This document shows, in pieces, positions 56,468 through 64,000 of a stretch of DNA of 64,000 bases. The stretch covers positions 62,001 through 126,000 of the forward strand of contig JBHELB010000027.1 of assembly GCA_041859045.1 (NCBI GenBank). Direction: 5' to 3'. The position numbers were made by a program, and so were the translations under genes. The stretch is from JBHELB01 sp041859045 (GTDB taxonomy: Bacteria; Hydrogenedentota; Hydrogenedentia; Hydrogenedentales; SLHB01). The first letter of the stretch is position 1. Each line of letters begins with the position of its first letter. The notes below the pieces were generated by a model. It saw only the letters and a list, made by a program, of their open reading frames with translations. It ran no database searches and was not told where the DNA came from.

Positions 56468-57316
56468 GTGCTTAGCGCGATTCACAGCGTATTTTTCTTC
56501 GGTTTGGCGTGCTATCTCCTTGGCGCGCTAGCGGCGGTGCGGTATCTTTCGGCGGGCGGACTATGGCCGATATTCCTGGCGCGGGCTGCGTCGGGGTTGG
56601 GCGCTGCGGCGCTGCTGACGGTGCTGGTGTTGCGCGGAAGCCTGTATCACCGCGTGCCCTTGACCACTCCCATCGACTCGATTGGGTTGCTGATTCTCTG
56701 CGCGACGCTGATTGTCCTCGCCGAGAGTGCACGCCGGCATACCGAGGGCCTTCTGTGTTTCTTTCTGCCGCTCGGCGCATTGATTTATCTGGCGGCGGCC
56801 GTCTTTGGGTACACGTTGTTGACGGCTGAGCCGCGTTCCCTCAAGGGGCTGCCGCTGACGCTGCACGTGGGGCTGGCGATTTTCGCCTATGCGTTGTTCT
56901 TTACCGCGAGCCTGACGAGTCTGGCGTACATCGCGCAATCGGCCAATCTCAAGCGTCGGAGAACCACCGGACTCTTCCATCGCCTACCGTCGCTCGAACA
57001 ACTCGACCGGTCGCTGCATCGACTCATCTTGGCGGGATACCCGATCTTTCTCGTGACGTTGGGTGTGGGCATGATGTGGGCGCACCGCGAGCCCGGCCTG
57101 CTCAGCGCGGCGTGGTTTTGGTCACCCAAAGTGCAAATGGCCTACGTGATGGCAATATTCTATGCCGTTTGCGTGCATGGCCGACAGCTTGGATGGTTCA
57201 GAGGACTCAAACTCGCGCAGTTGGTGTCGGGCGGATTTCTGACGTTGCTCCTGGCGTATTTGGCGATGGCGCTGTTGAGCCTGCGCGACGTCAACTTCTG
57301 GGGAACCCAGGTATGA
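56468..57316 (+). CDS. HemX/CcsA-type cytochrome c assembly membrane protein
   Basis: This 282-residue protein has eight hydrophobic helices (for example GLACYLLGALAAVRYLSAGG; FLPLGALIYLAAAVFGYTLL; LHVGLAIFAYALFFTASLTSLAYIAQ). His residues lie at LPLTLHVGLAIFAY and other membrane edges, as in the CcsA/CcmC haem-handling family. The WGxWWxWDP core of true CcsA is not seen; WFWSPKVQMAYVMAIFYAVC takes that place, as in HemX. HemX proteins are encoded next to hemA and affect its level or haem delivery. The start is GTG 56468 after GGGAGAG. It overlaps hemA by 4 nt. Confidence 0.88.
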   Translation: MLSAIHSVFFFGLACYLLGALAAVRYLSAGGLWPIFLARAASGLGAAALLTVLVLRGSLYHRVPLTTPIDSIGLLILCATLIVLAESARRHTEGLLCFFLPLGALIYLAAAVFGYTLLTAEPRSLKGLPLTLHVGLAIFAYALFFTASLTSLAYIAQSANLKRRRTTGLFHRLPSLEQLDRSLHRLILAGYPIFLVTLGVGMMWAHREPGLLSAAWFWSPKVQMAYVMAIFYAVCVHGRQLGWFRGLKLAQLVSGGFLTLLLAYLAMALLSLRDVNFWGTQV

Positions 57317-58590
57317 GCCTGGCCGTTCTCGGCGTCAATCATCGTTCGTGTCCCGTCGAGGTGCGCGAGCGTCTGCGTTTTGCGGAGGACGAGCTTCCGG
57401 AGGCGCTTGCCGCGTTGCGCCAGCGACTGGGCGACGCAGGCACGGTGATTTTGAGCACCTGCAACCGTGTCGAGCTGTATGCGCATTGCGACGTTCCCGC
57501 ACAGGAGCTGCTGCGCGAGATGGGCGCTTTCCTCGCGGAGTTTCGATCAATACCCGATGGCGATTTTCTGCCGTTGAGTTATTCGCACGCCGAGCGCGAG
57601 GCCGTCGGCCATCTCTTCCGCGTGACGGCGAGTCTAGACAGCATGGTGGTCGGCGAGGCGCAAATCCTCGGTCAGGTGCGCGAGGCGTATTTGCTTGCCC
57701 GCCGCGCGCAGGCCACCGACAAGACCATCAACGCGTTGTTCGAAAAGGCGTTTTCCGTTGCGAAGGACGTGCGCACGGAAACGACGATCAACGAAGGAAA
57801 AGTTTCGATCGGCTCCGTGGCCGTGGATCTCGCCGTGTCGATCTTTATGGACCTCGCCGGAAAGACGGTGATGGTGGTCGGATCGGGCAAGATGGGCGAG
57901 CTAGCGCTGAAGAACCTCATCGCGCGCGGCGCATCGCAGGTGCTGCTCGTCAACCGCACCATCGAGAAGGCCCAAACCCTTGCCGCGCAGTTTAACGGCG
58001 AGCCGTTGCCGTTCGAGGCCCTGCACGCCGAGTTGCACCGCGCGGACATCGTCATTACCTCGACCGGGGCGCAGGAACCGATCCTGGGACCGGAGGCGTT
58101 TCACGCGGCGCTCAAACGGCGTGGGCAAGCGCCGATGTTCGTGATCGACATCGCGGTGCCGCGAAACGTGGAGCCCGCGGTAAACGAGCTCGACAACGTG
58201 TACCTCTACGACGTCGACGATCTACGTCATGTCGCCGAGGAGAATTTAGCTGAGCGGCAGGGCGCAATCGCGAACGCGCTCGAATTTGTCGAGCGCGGCG
58301 TGGAGCATTTCTGCGCATGGCGCGGCGGGCTCGTGGCGGCGCCGACGATTGCCTCGATGGCCGAGGAGTTGCACGCCATTCGCGAGCGCGAACTCGCCAA
58401 GACGCTCGCGGCGTTGCCCGGCCTGACGGAACCGCAGCGCGCCGAGATCGAATACCTCAGCCGGCGGCTTGTCAACGCGATTTTGCATCAGCCTGTGACG
58501 CAACTGAAACACGAGGTGGCGCGTCAACACGATCCCCATACCGTGCTCCACCTCGTTAAACGTCTATTCGGACTCAAGGAGAGCTCATGA
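57313..58590 (+). CDS. hemA: glutamyl-tRNA reductase
   Basis: This 425-residue protein is of normal length. It reduces glutamyl-tRNA(Glu) to glutamate-1-semialdehyde, the first step of C5 tetrapyrrole synthesis. Visible elements are GVNHRSCPVEVRERL, the catalytic C50 in LSTCNRVELYA, SLDSMVVGEAQILGQVR, the NADPH-binding VMVVGSGKMGELALKNL, and a C-terminal dimerisation helix region. ATG 57313 overlaps the hemX stop (ATGA), and the hemA stop overlaps hemC in the same way. A longer frame from 57076 is inside hemX and is not coding. Confidence 0.97.
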   Translation: MSLAVLGVNHRSCPVEVRERLRFAEDELPEALAALRQRLGDAGTVILSTCNRVELYAHCDVPAQELLREMGAFLAEFRSIPDGDFLPLSYSHAEREAVGHLFRVTASLDSMVVGEAQILGQVREAYLLARRAQATDKTINALFEKAFSVAKDVRTETTINEGKVSIGSVAVDLAVSIFMDLAGKTVMVVGSGKMGELALKNLIARGASQVLLVNRTIEKAQTLAAQFNGEPLPFEALHAELHRADIVITSTGAQEPILGPEAFHAALKRRGQAPMFVIDIAVPRNVEPAVNELDNVYLYDVDDLRHVAEENLAERQGAIANALEFVERGVEHFCAWRGGLVAAPTIASMAEELHAIRERELAKTLAALPGLTEPQRAEIEYLSRRLVNAILHQPVTQLKHEVARQHDPHTVLHLVKRLFGLKESS

Positions 58591-59507
58591 AGACCGTCGT
58601 TCTCGGTTCGCGCGGCAGCGCGCTCGCCCTCACACAGACTCGAGCCGTCGCGGCGCGCCTGGGCGAAATGGGCGTCGAAACACGCATCGAGATCATTACC
58701 ACGACCGGCGATCGTATCTTGGACGCGCCGCTCGCCCGCATCGGCGGCAAAGGCGTGTTCACGAAGGAGATCGAAGAAGCGCTGCTCGAGGGACGCATTG
58801 ACGCCGCCGTGCACAGCATGAAAGACCTGCCCACGGAACTGCCCGAGGGCCTTGGGGTGGCGGCAGTGCCTGAGCGCGAAATGCCGAACGATGCGCTGGT
58901 GAGTGTGCATTGGGCGTCTGTCGAGGCGTTGCCCGAAGGGGCGCGCGTGGGCACGTCGAGTCTGCGCCGCGCGGCCCAACTGCGTCTGCATCGCCCCGAT
59001 CTCACCATCCTCGATCTACGCGGCAATCTCGACACCCGTTTGCGCCGCGTGCAGGAAGGCGCGCTCGACGCGGCGATTCTTGCCTGTGCGGGGCTGCGGC
59101 GCTTGGGCCGCGCGGACGCGATCGCGGCAGCACTGGATACGGAATGGATGCTGCCTGCGGTGAGCCAGGGCGCAATCGCCATTGAATCGCGCAGCAATGA
59201 CGCGGAAATCCTAGATATCTTCCGTCGTATGCACGATCCTGCGGCCGCGGCGGAAACCACCGCGGAGCGCGCGCTGCTCTCGGCGTTAGGCGGCGGATGT
59301 CAGGCTCCGCTCGGGGCGTTGGCGCGCGTGAACGGCGCAACTCTTTCGCTGGCGGCGTGTGTATGCCGCCCCGACGGTACACGCATTGTGCGTTGTGCCG
59401 AGCAGGGCTCGACAGACGCCCCCGCAGCCGTGGGCGAAGCCGCCGCACGCCGTCTGCTCGACTCCGGCGCGGGCGAGATCATCGACGAGGTCCTTGGCGC
59501 GTCATGA
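58587..59507 (+). CDS. hemC: porphobilinogen deaminase (hydroxymethylbilane synthase)
   Basis: This 306-residue enzyme polymerises four porphobilinogens. Motifs are LGSRGSALALTQT, the Asp of HSMKDLPTELPEGL, VGTSSLRRAAQL, LRGNLDTRLRR, and C238 in GGGCQAPLGAL, which holds the dipyrromethane cofactor. ATG 58587 overlaps the hemA stop and the stop overlaps the next gene, both as ATGA. Confidence 0.97.
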   Translation: MKTVVLGSRGSALALTQTRAVAARLGEMGVETRIEIITTTGDRILDAPLARIGGKGVFTKEIEEALLEGRIDAAVHSMKDLPTELPEGLGVAAVPEREMPNDALVSVHWASVEALPEGARVGTSSLRRAAQLRLHRPDLTILDLRGNLDTRLRRVQEGALDAAILACAGLRRLGRADAIAAALDTEWMLPAVSQGAIAIESRSNDAEILDIFRRMHDPAAAAETTAERALLSALGGGCQAPLGALARVNGATLSLAACVCRPDGTRIVRCAEQGSTDAPAAVGEAAARRLLDSGAGEIIDEVLGAS

Positions 59508-61027
59508 GTGCGCCGGGCACGGTGTATCTCGTCGGCGCGGGCCCGGGCGACCCGGGATTGATCACGGTGCGCGGAAGGGCCTGCCTCGAACGCGCGGACA
59601 GCGTGCTCTATGACGCGTTGGCCAATCCCCTGCTTCTTGAGTACGCACCGGCGACGGCGGAACGCGTGTTCGTGGGCAAGACACGCGGGCATCACACGGT
59701 CGTGCAGGACGAAATCAACCGACTGCTGCTCGAACACGCGCAACGGCATCGTCGTGTGGTACGGCTCAAGGGCGGCGATCCGTTTGTGTTTGGGCGGGGC
59801 GGCGAAGAAGCGCTGTTTCTCGCCGAACACAGCGTACCGTTCGAGGTCGTGCCGGGCGTCACGGCGGGCATTGCGGCCCCGGCGTATGCGGGCATTCCGA
59901 TCACGCACCGAGGACTTTCCACAAGCTTCACGCTGGTCACGGGACATCTCGCCGAAGACGGGGCGGGGCTGGCCGCCGACCTCGATCGCATTGCGCAGCG
60001 CGGCACGCTAGCGTTCTACATGGGACTGAAGACCTTACCGCTGTTGGTCGGTGAACTGCGCAGGTTGGGACGGGCGTCCGATACGCCCGCGGCGGTGATC
60101 GAGTGGGGTTCGACGCCGCGGCAACGGTGCGTGACCGCGACGCTTGAGGCGTTGCCTGCGCGTTGTGCCGAAGCGGGGCTTCAACCGCCCGCGTTGGTGT
60201 TGGTGGGCGACGTCGTTGGCCTGCGTGAGCAACTGAATTGGTTCGAGCAGCGACCGCTGTTCGGGCTGCGTATTGTGGTTACCCGCGCGGCGGCTCAAGC
60301 GGGCGAATTCGTCGCAACACTGCAAAATGAAGCCGCCGACGTACTCCTGTTTCCAACAATCCAGACTGAAGCCAACACGGAGGCCGTGCTGCCATCTCCC
60401 GCGGAGTTCGACTGGGTGGTGTTTACGAGCGTAAACGCCGTTGACGCGGCGTTCACGCGCCTATTCGTGCAAGGACTCGATGCGCGGGCGTTTGGCGCGG
60501 CAAAGCTCTGCGCCGTGGGACCGGCTGTCGCGGCATCGCTCGAGGCGCATGGCCTGCGCGCGGACCTCATGCCTGGGCGGCATAGCGCCGAGGGGTTGCT
60601 CGATGCCTTGCGTGGCCACGAATCGAATCTGCGGGACAAGCGGTTCCTGTTTCCCAAAGCGGACATCGCGAAAGAAACGCTGCCCACGGGACTGCGCGGG
60701 CTTGGCGCGGAGGTTGTCGAGGTCGACGTCTATCGCACGACCTGCCCCGAGACTTCGCCCGAGACCATCGGCGCGTTGCTACGCTTCATGCCTCAGGTGG
60801 TGACGTTCATGAGCCCCTCCGCCGCACAGAATTTCGCGGCGATTCTCGGCCCGCAGCGCCTTGCCGAGATCGCGCGGCACGCGGTCTTTGCGTCCATCGG
60901 CCCGACGACGTCGTACGCGATCGAGAAACTAGGCTTGGAAGTGGAAATCGAGGCCACGACGTTCACGTCCACAGGACTTCTCGAGGCCGTAATGGAATGG
61001 GCGGCGCGCTCCCCGCGAGCGCAGTAG
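59504..61027 (+). CDS. cobA-hemD: uroporphyrinogen-III C-methyltransferase fused to uroporphyrinogen-III synthase
   Basis: This gene encodes 507 residues. Residues 1-245 are a SUMT domain: VYLVGAGPGDPGLITVRG, RLKGGDPFVFGRGGEEA, VPGVTAGIAAPAYAGIPITHRG. Residues ~255-505 are HemD: LRIVVTRAAAQAGEFVATL, FDWVVFTSVNAVDAAF, CAVGPAVAASLEAHG, VVTFMSPSAAQNFAAIL and ASIGPTTSYAIEKLG. One protein thus closes the ring and makes precorrin-2 for sirohaem or cobalamin. Such fusions are known in several phyla. The start at 59504 overlaps hemC (ATGA). hemB and the later haem steps are not in the window. Confidence 0.95.
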   Translation: MSAPGTVYLVGAGPGDPGLITVRGRACLERADSVLYDALANPLLLEYAPATAERVFVGKTRGHHTVVQDEINRLLLEHAQRHRRVVRLKGGDPFVFGRGGEEALFLAEHSVPFEVVPGVTAGIAAPAYAGIPITHRGLSTSFTLVTGHLAEDGAGLAADLDRIAQRGTLAFYMGLKTLPLLVGELRRLGRASDTPAAVIEWGSTPRQRCVTATLEALPARCAEAGLQPPALVLVGDVVGLREQLNWFEQRPLFGLRIVVTRAAAQAGEFVATLQNEAADVLLFPTIQTEANTEAVLPSPAEFDWVVFTSVNAVDAAFTRLFVQGLDARAFGAAKLCAVGPAVAASLEAHGLRADLMPGRHSAEGLLDALRGHESNLRDKRFLFPKADIAKETLPTGLRGLGAEVVEVDVYRTTCPETSPETIGALLRFMPQVVTFMSPSAAQNFAAILGPQRLAEIARHAVFASIGPTTSYAIEKLGLEVEIEATTFTSTGLLEAVMEWAARSPRAQ

Positions 61028-61030
61028 CGT

Positions 61031-62437
61031 CTATTCGAGACCGTATTTCTTGATCTTGTACTGAAGCGTGGTGCGTTTCAGCCCCAAATGCTCCGCCGCT
61101 TTGGTCTTGTTCCAACGAAACCGCTTAAGGGCTTCCGCGATCATCGCGCTTTCGAGTTGATCCGTGCGCTCAATAAGCGACGCCGTGTCCGGCACCGCCG
61201 GCATGCTCGCCTCAACCGGCGCTTCCTCTTCCGGCTCGTCCTCTTCATCGCCCGTCTGGGAGAACAAAAGATCCTGTGGGAGGTCGTCGAGGCGAATCGT
61301 GGGGGTTTCGCTTAGCACAACAGCGCGCTCAAGGATGTTTTCAAGCTCACGTACGTTGCCGGGCCAGCGATAGCGCATGCAGAACGCCATAACGTCGTCG
61401 TCGACTCCGGTAACGGTCTTTCCCGTCTCCGCGCTGAACTTCCGCAGGAAATGGTCAATCAACGCCGGGATGTCGTCGCGCCGATGACGCAACGGCTCCA
61501 CCTGCAACGAGAAGACATTGAGGCGGTAGTAGAAGTCCTCACGAAAACGGCTCTGTTGAATAGCCTCGCGCAGGTCCACATTCGTGGCGGCCACGATCCG
61601 GACGTCGACCTTGATCGTCTGTGTGCCGCCGACGCGCTCGAATTCGCCCTCCTGCAACGTGCGCAGCAGTTTGGTCTGAATATTCGGATCGATCTCGCCC
61701 ACTTCGTCGAGAAACAGCGTCCCCGTGTGGGCTTGTTCGAAACGTCCGACGCGGCGGGCCAGCGCCCCCGTGAAAGAACCCTTCTCATGGCCAAACAATT
61801 CACTCTCCAACACGCCCGGGGCGAGCGCCGCGCAATTCAGCGCCACAAACGGCCGGCTCCGGCGCGGGCTCGCGTCATGGATCGCGCGCGCGACGAGTTC
61901 CTTGCCCGTTCCCGTGGGACCCGTAATCAGCACGGAACTGCGGCTCGGGCCGATCTTGGCGATCATCTTGAGCAGATTGCGCGTCGCTTTGCTTTCGCCC
62001 ACGATGCCGCGCTCCTGCGGACCGGTGGGACCCGGCGGCGGGGCGGCGACGGACGCATGACGCACTTCGAGACCCTTGCGGACCTTCAGTTCGATCTGCT
62101 GGAGTTTGAACGGTTTGGTGATGAAATCCAACGCGCCCAGGCGCATCGCCTCGACGCACGTTTCCATCGTGCCGTAGGCGGTGATGACAATGACCACCGT
62201 GTCAACCCACCGCTCCTTGGCCGCGCGCAACACAGCCAGGCCGTCGCGGCCGGGCATCTTCAGGTCGGTGATGATAACGTCGAACACGCGATCCCGGATG
62301 AGTTCAATCGCCTTGTCGCCGTTTGAGGCCGTCTCGACTTCAAAATCGAGATCACGAAACGCGGCCGCCAAAAGCTGGCGCATACCCGGTTCGTCGTCCA
62401 CCACCAACATTTGCAAGGGTTTATCGAGCGTCTGCAC
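61031..62437 (-). CDS. NtrC-family sigma-54-dependent response regulator
   Basis: This gene encodes 468 residues. The receiver domain has the acidic pair LVVDDEPGMR and phospho-acceptor D58 (IITDLKMPG). The AAA+ domain has Walker A GPTGTGKE, GSFTGA as the sigma-54 contact loop (usually GAFTGA), Walker B GTLFLDEVGEI, and the R-finger region RFREDFYYRLNV. A Fis-type helix-turn-helix ends the protein (RFRWNKTKAAEHLGLKRTTLQYKIKKYGLE). It activates sigma-54 promoters when phosphorylated. No kinase is adjacent. The start is GTG 62437, with only a weak ribosome site. It is convergent with cobA-hemD at 3 nt. Confidence 0.93.
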   Translation of the reverse strand: MQTLDKPLQMLVVDDEPGMRQLLAAAFRDLDFEVETASNGDKAIELIRDRVFDVIITDLKMPGRDGLAVLRAAKERWVDTVVIVITAYGTMETCVEAMRLGALDFITKPFKLQQIELKVRKGLEVRHASVAAPPPGPTGPQERGIVGESKATRNLLKMIAKIGPSRSSVLITGPTGTGKELVARAIHDASPRRSRPFVALNCAALAPGVLESELFGHEKGSFTGALARRVGRFEQAHTGTLFLDEVGEIDPNIQTKLLRTLQEGEFERVGGTQTIKVDVRIVAATNVDLREAIQQSRFREDFYYRLNVFSLQVEPLRHRRDDIPALIDHFLRKFSAETGKTVTGVDDDVMAFCMRYRWPGNVRELENILERAVVLSETPTIRLDDLPQDLLFSQTGDEEDEPEEEAPVEASMPAVPDTASLIERTDQLESAMIAEALKRFRWNKTKAAEHLGLKRTTLQYKIKKYGLE

Positions 62438-62584
62438 AGAAGCCCCGTCTATCCGCGGACCGGCGGATGTTTCCGGCGATCAGTCCAAGGAGCAACAGTC
62501 CCGCACCCCGCCCTTCCGCGCGGGCACTACTCTCCCGGCCCTACTCTAACACCGAAGAAGCGGGACGTGCAACGCAGAGAAGCG

Positions 62585-62624
62585 CAGGGGGGCAGACGGA
62601 AACGCAATTCCGCCTGCCCCCCTG
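62585..62624 (-). terminator. strong hairpin between the last two minus-strand genes
   Basis: CAGGGGGGCAG (62585-62595) pairs with CTGCCCCCCTG (62614-62624), with a further 5 bp inside (CGGAA/TTCCG). It begins 6 nt after the stop of the partial gene. No T tract follows on the minus strand, so it is terminator-like but not canonical. Confidence 0.6.
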
Positions 62625-62629
62625 TCCAA

Positions 62630-64000
62630 CTACCGCTGGGAACTCTGGGGAAATTCGCCGGCAGGGTCGTCGGAAGAGGGGAGGAGCGGCAATGCACCTA
62701 CGTTCGTAAGCATGCCGCGCTGGAGGTCGACATTGCGAACAATGCCTGTGTAAAGAGGGATAGTACCAATGGACCTGATCCTGATGCTGGGCCAAATTCC
62801 CGGAGCGGCCAGTCTGGGAACCGAGAAACTGCCGTTCGTGTCTGTGATTTGCTTGGCGTTGCTCTCTTCACCGGTCGCGGCAACTGCCGTGATTAACACG
62901 AGCGTGTTAGCAATTGGCGCTCCTGCAGGGTCCAGTATCTGACCTTCGACGCCGCCCTTTGCCTCCACAACGAGGACCAATTCTGGCAAGGCTTCGCCGC
63001 TTGTTCCCCGAACTGTTGCGCTTACGGCAAGGACCTTACTGAAATAGGTCTGGTCCCACGTTGCGCCGCGCTGCTCTTGCGGGACAGCCCACGCAAAATA
63101 GCGCATTCCCGGCGCGCCTTGACCCCATTGGCATCGGCCCTGCGCGTCGGTAACGGCGACGTCGGGCCAAGAATAGTTCCTTGATGATTCGCCCTGTTCT
63201 TCTCCGATACCCACACAGACTCCCTGCAACGGGGAGCCGTCTTCACCAACCACTCGCACGGGGATGGTGATGGGGCTTTCGATCGAAAGAGGCACTTGAC
63301 GCGATTGCCCCGGAGCCAGCTCAATTGTTTGCTCGTGACCGCTGGGCCGGGCTGGCAAAGTTCCATTGTTGTGCTTGTAGTAGGCGGCGATGTTTAGCGA
63401 TTTCGGCTCTTGGAGTCCCACGGTGATTTCGTATGCGCCGTCAGGATCCGTCTTTGCTGTTCTCGCCGCAACGTCTGCATCACCCGACAAGATGACGTTC
63501 ATATTGCTCAGGGGACGGCCAGTTGTGATGTCCGTGACCGTACCCGTCACACGAGCCAATGACTGAAGGGTCAGGTCGACCGTCGTCGCCTCGCCCGATT
63601 TCAGACGGAGATTGTCCCTTGCGGCAACGGCATCGACTATAGGCGTCGAGGAACCAGCAGCCGCGCGCAGATATTGGTCTGCGCCGTTTGTGCTCGGTAC
63701 GCTTACCCTGTACACCAGCTTGGGATTTAGGCCATCAAATGAAAATAGCCCGCTTTCGTCAGTGCTTGAAACAAAAGCTTGGATTAGGAATCGCTGCGCC
63801 CCTTCGTGTCCTCCGGCTTCGGCAAACGCCTGAACCAGAACCTGTCGCTGAGGCACCGGGCTGCCGTCGATCTGGCGTACGGAGCCGGTCAATTGCGCCG
63901 TGTCAGATGAGAGAACCAAGCGAGCGTCGTCTGTGCCCGTGGCGATGCCGACGAACACCTGGGGTAGGTAGCCTTCCTTGGTTACTTTGAGGTCGGACAG
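62630..64000 (-). CDS. carboxypeptidase-regulatory-like (beta-sandwich) protein, 5' end outside window
   Basis: The frame is open to the window edge, with 456 residues visible, so this is the C-terminal part of a larger protein. It consists of four or more carboxypeptidase-regulatory/CNA-B-like modules: QLTGSVRQIDGSPVPQRQVL, RVTGTVTDITTGRPLSNMNV, ITIPVRVVGEDGSPLQG and VEGQILDPAGAPIANTLVLI. Each is followed by a DxxGxFxVPxL-type strand (TDESGLFSFDGL; TDTNGSFSVPRLA). Such modules are usually extracellular stalks or adhesion domains. The GTG at 63958 is internal. No catalytic motif is visible. Confidence 0.8.
   Translation of the reverse strand: MSDLKVTKEGYLPQVFVGIATGTDDARLVLSSDTAQLTGSVRQIDGSPVPQRQVLVQAFAEAGGHEGAQRFLIQAFVSSTDESGLFSFDGLNPKLVYRVSVPSTNGADQYLRAAAGSSTPIVDAVAARDNLRLKSGEATTVDLTLQSLARVTGTVTDITTGRPLSNMNVILSGDADVAARTAKTDPDGAYEITVGLQEPKSLNIAAYYKHNNGTLPARPSGHEQTIELAPGQSRQVPLSIESPITIPVRVVGEDGSPLQGVCVGIGEEQGESSRNYSWPDVAVTDAQGRCQWGQGAPGMRYFAWAVPQEQRGATWDQTYFSKVLAVSATVRGTSGEALPELVLVVEAKGGVEGQILDPAGAPIANTLVLITAVAATGEESNAKQITDTNGSFSVPRLAAPGIWPSIRIRSIGTIPLYTGIVRNVDLQRGMLTNVGALPLLPSSDDPAGEFPQSSQR

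Overview
The window is GC-rich bacterial DNA, densely packed on both strands. It looks like the chromosome of a free-living, Gram-negative-type heterotroph: it has Tat- and Sec-exported proteins, lipoproteins, a haem operon, a membrane-anchored multihaem cytochrome module and an O-antigen-ligase-like protein. Single-copy housekeeping genes (rplJ-rplL, alaS, relA/spoT, uvrB, nadE, gdhA, dus, hemA/hemC) lie among GH38, DUF2961/GH172-like and DUF486 proteins, NHL propellers, Sel1 repeats and nested palindromic repeats. This mix recalls deep-branching lineages of the Planctomycetes/Hydrogenedentes kind, but that placement is an impression, not a proof. GTG and TTG starts are common, and many starts here were moved to internal codons that carry a good Shine-Dalgarno sequence.

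Layout. 1-2068: 3' part of an NHL-propeller protein. 2654-3541: unknown exported protein. 3687-4156: a 450-bp inverted-repeat element with a 10-bp target duplication (MITE-like). 4445-7724: TPR protein and GH38-family protein. 7897-9140: rplJ-rplL with an L10 leader and attenuator. 9401-14043: KDPG aldolase, alaS, DUF2961 protein. 14342: tRNA-Val. 14624-16843: Sel1-repeat gene cut near its start by an in-frame amber codon. 17143-20745: pabB-pabC fusion and a DUF2339-like membrane protein. 20837-23625: respiratory module (NrfD-type subunit, four-cluster Fe-S protein, tetrahaem cytochrome) headed by a small protein with three RWL-type repeats. 24041-28065: rel-uvrB. 28132-36596: PIG-L deacetylase, DUF486, TIM-barrel epimerase, a large exported protein, nadE, O-antigen-ligase-like protein. 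36537-40646: four-gene set of glutaminyl-cyclase-like M28 protein, GAF histidine kinase, small membrane protein and TPR/zinc-ribbon protein. 41312-47637: cell-wall amidase, two paralogous lipoproteins flanking a truncated hydrolase, GT2. 47653-50389: nrpR-like regulator divergent from gdhA. 50562-55787: PEP-synthase-like protein, alpha/beta hydrolase, araD, dus. 55900-56280: palindromic repeats. 56468-61027: hemX-hemA-hemC-cobA/hemD with 4-nt overlaps at every junction. 61031-62437: NtrC-type regulator. 62630-64000: partial exported protein.

Themes. Tetrapyrrole synthesis (hemX-A-C-cobA/hemD) would supply haem and sirohaem to electron carriers such as the tetrahaem cytochrome. The nrpR-like gene faces gdhA across a region with TTCC/GGAA palindromes, which suggests local nitrogen control. 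No rRNA, CRISPR array, phage or complete IS was seen. The points most worth a second look are the RWL-repeat protein with its respiratory operon, the MITE-like element, the GH38 protein lacking its nucleophile, the degenerate-KaiC/PEP-synthase fusion, and the amber-interrupted Sel1 gene.
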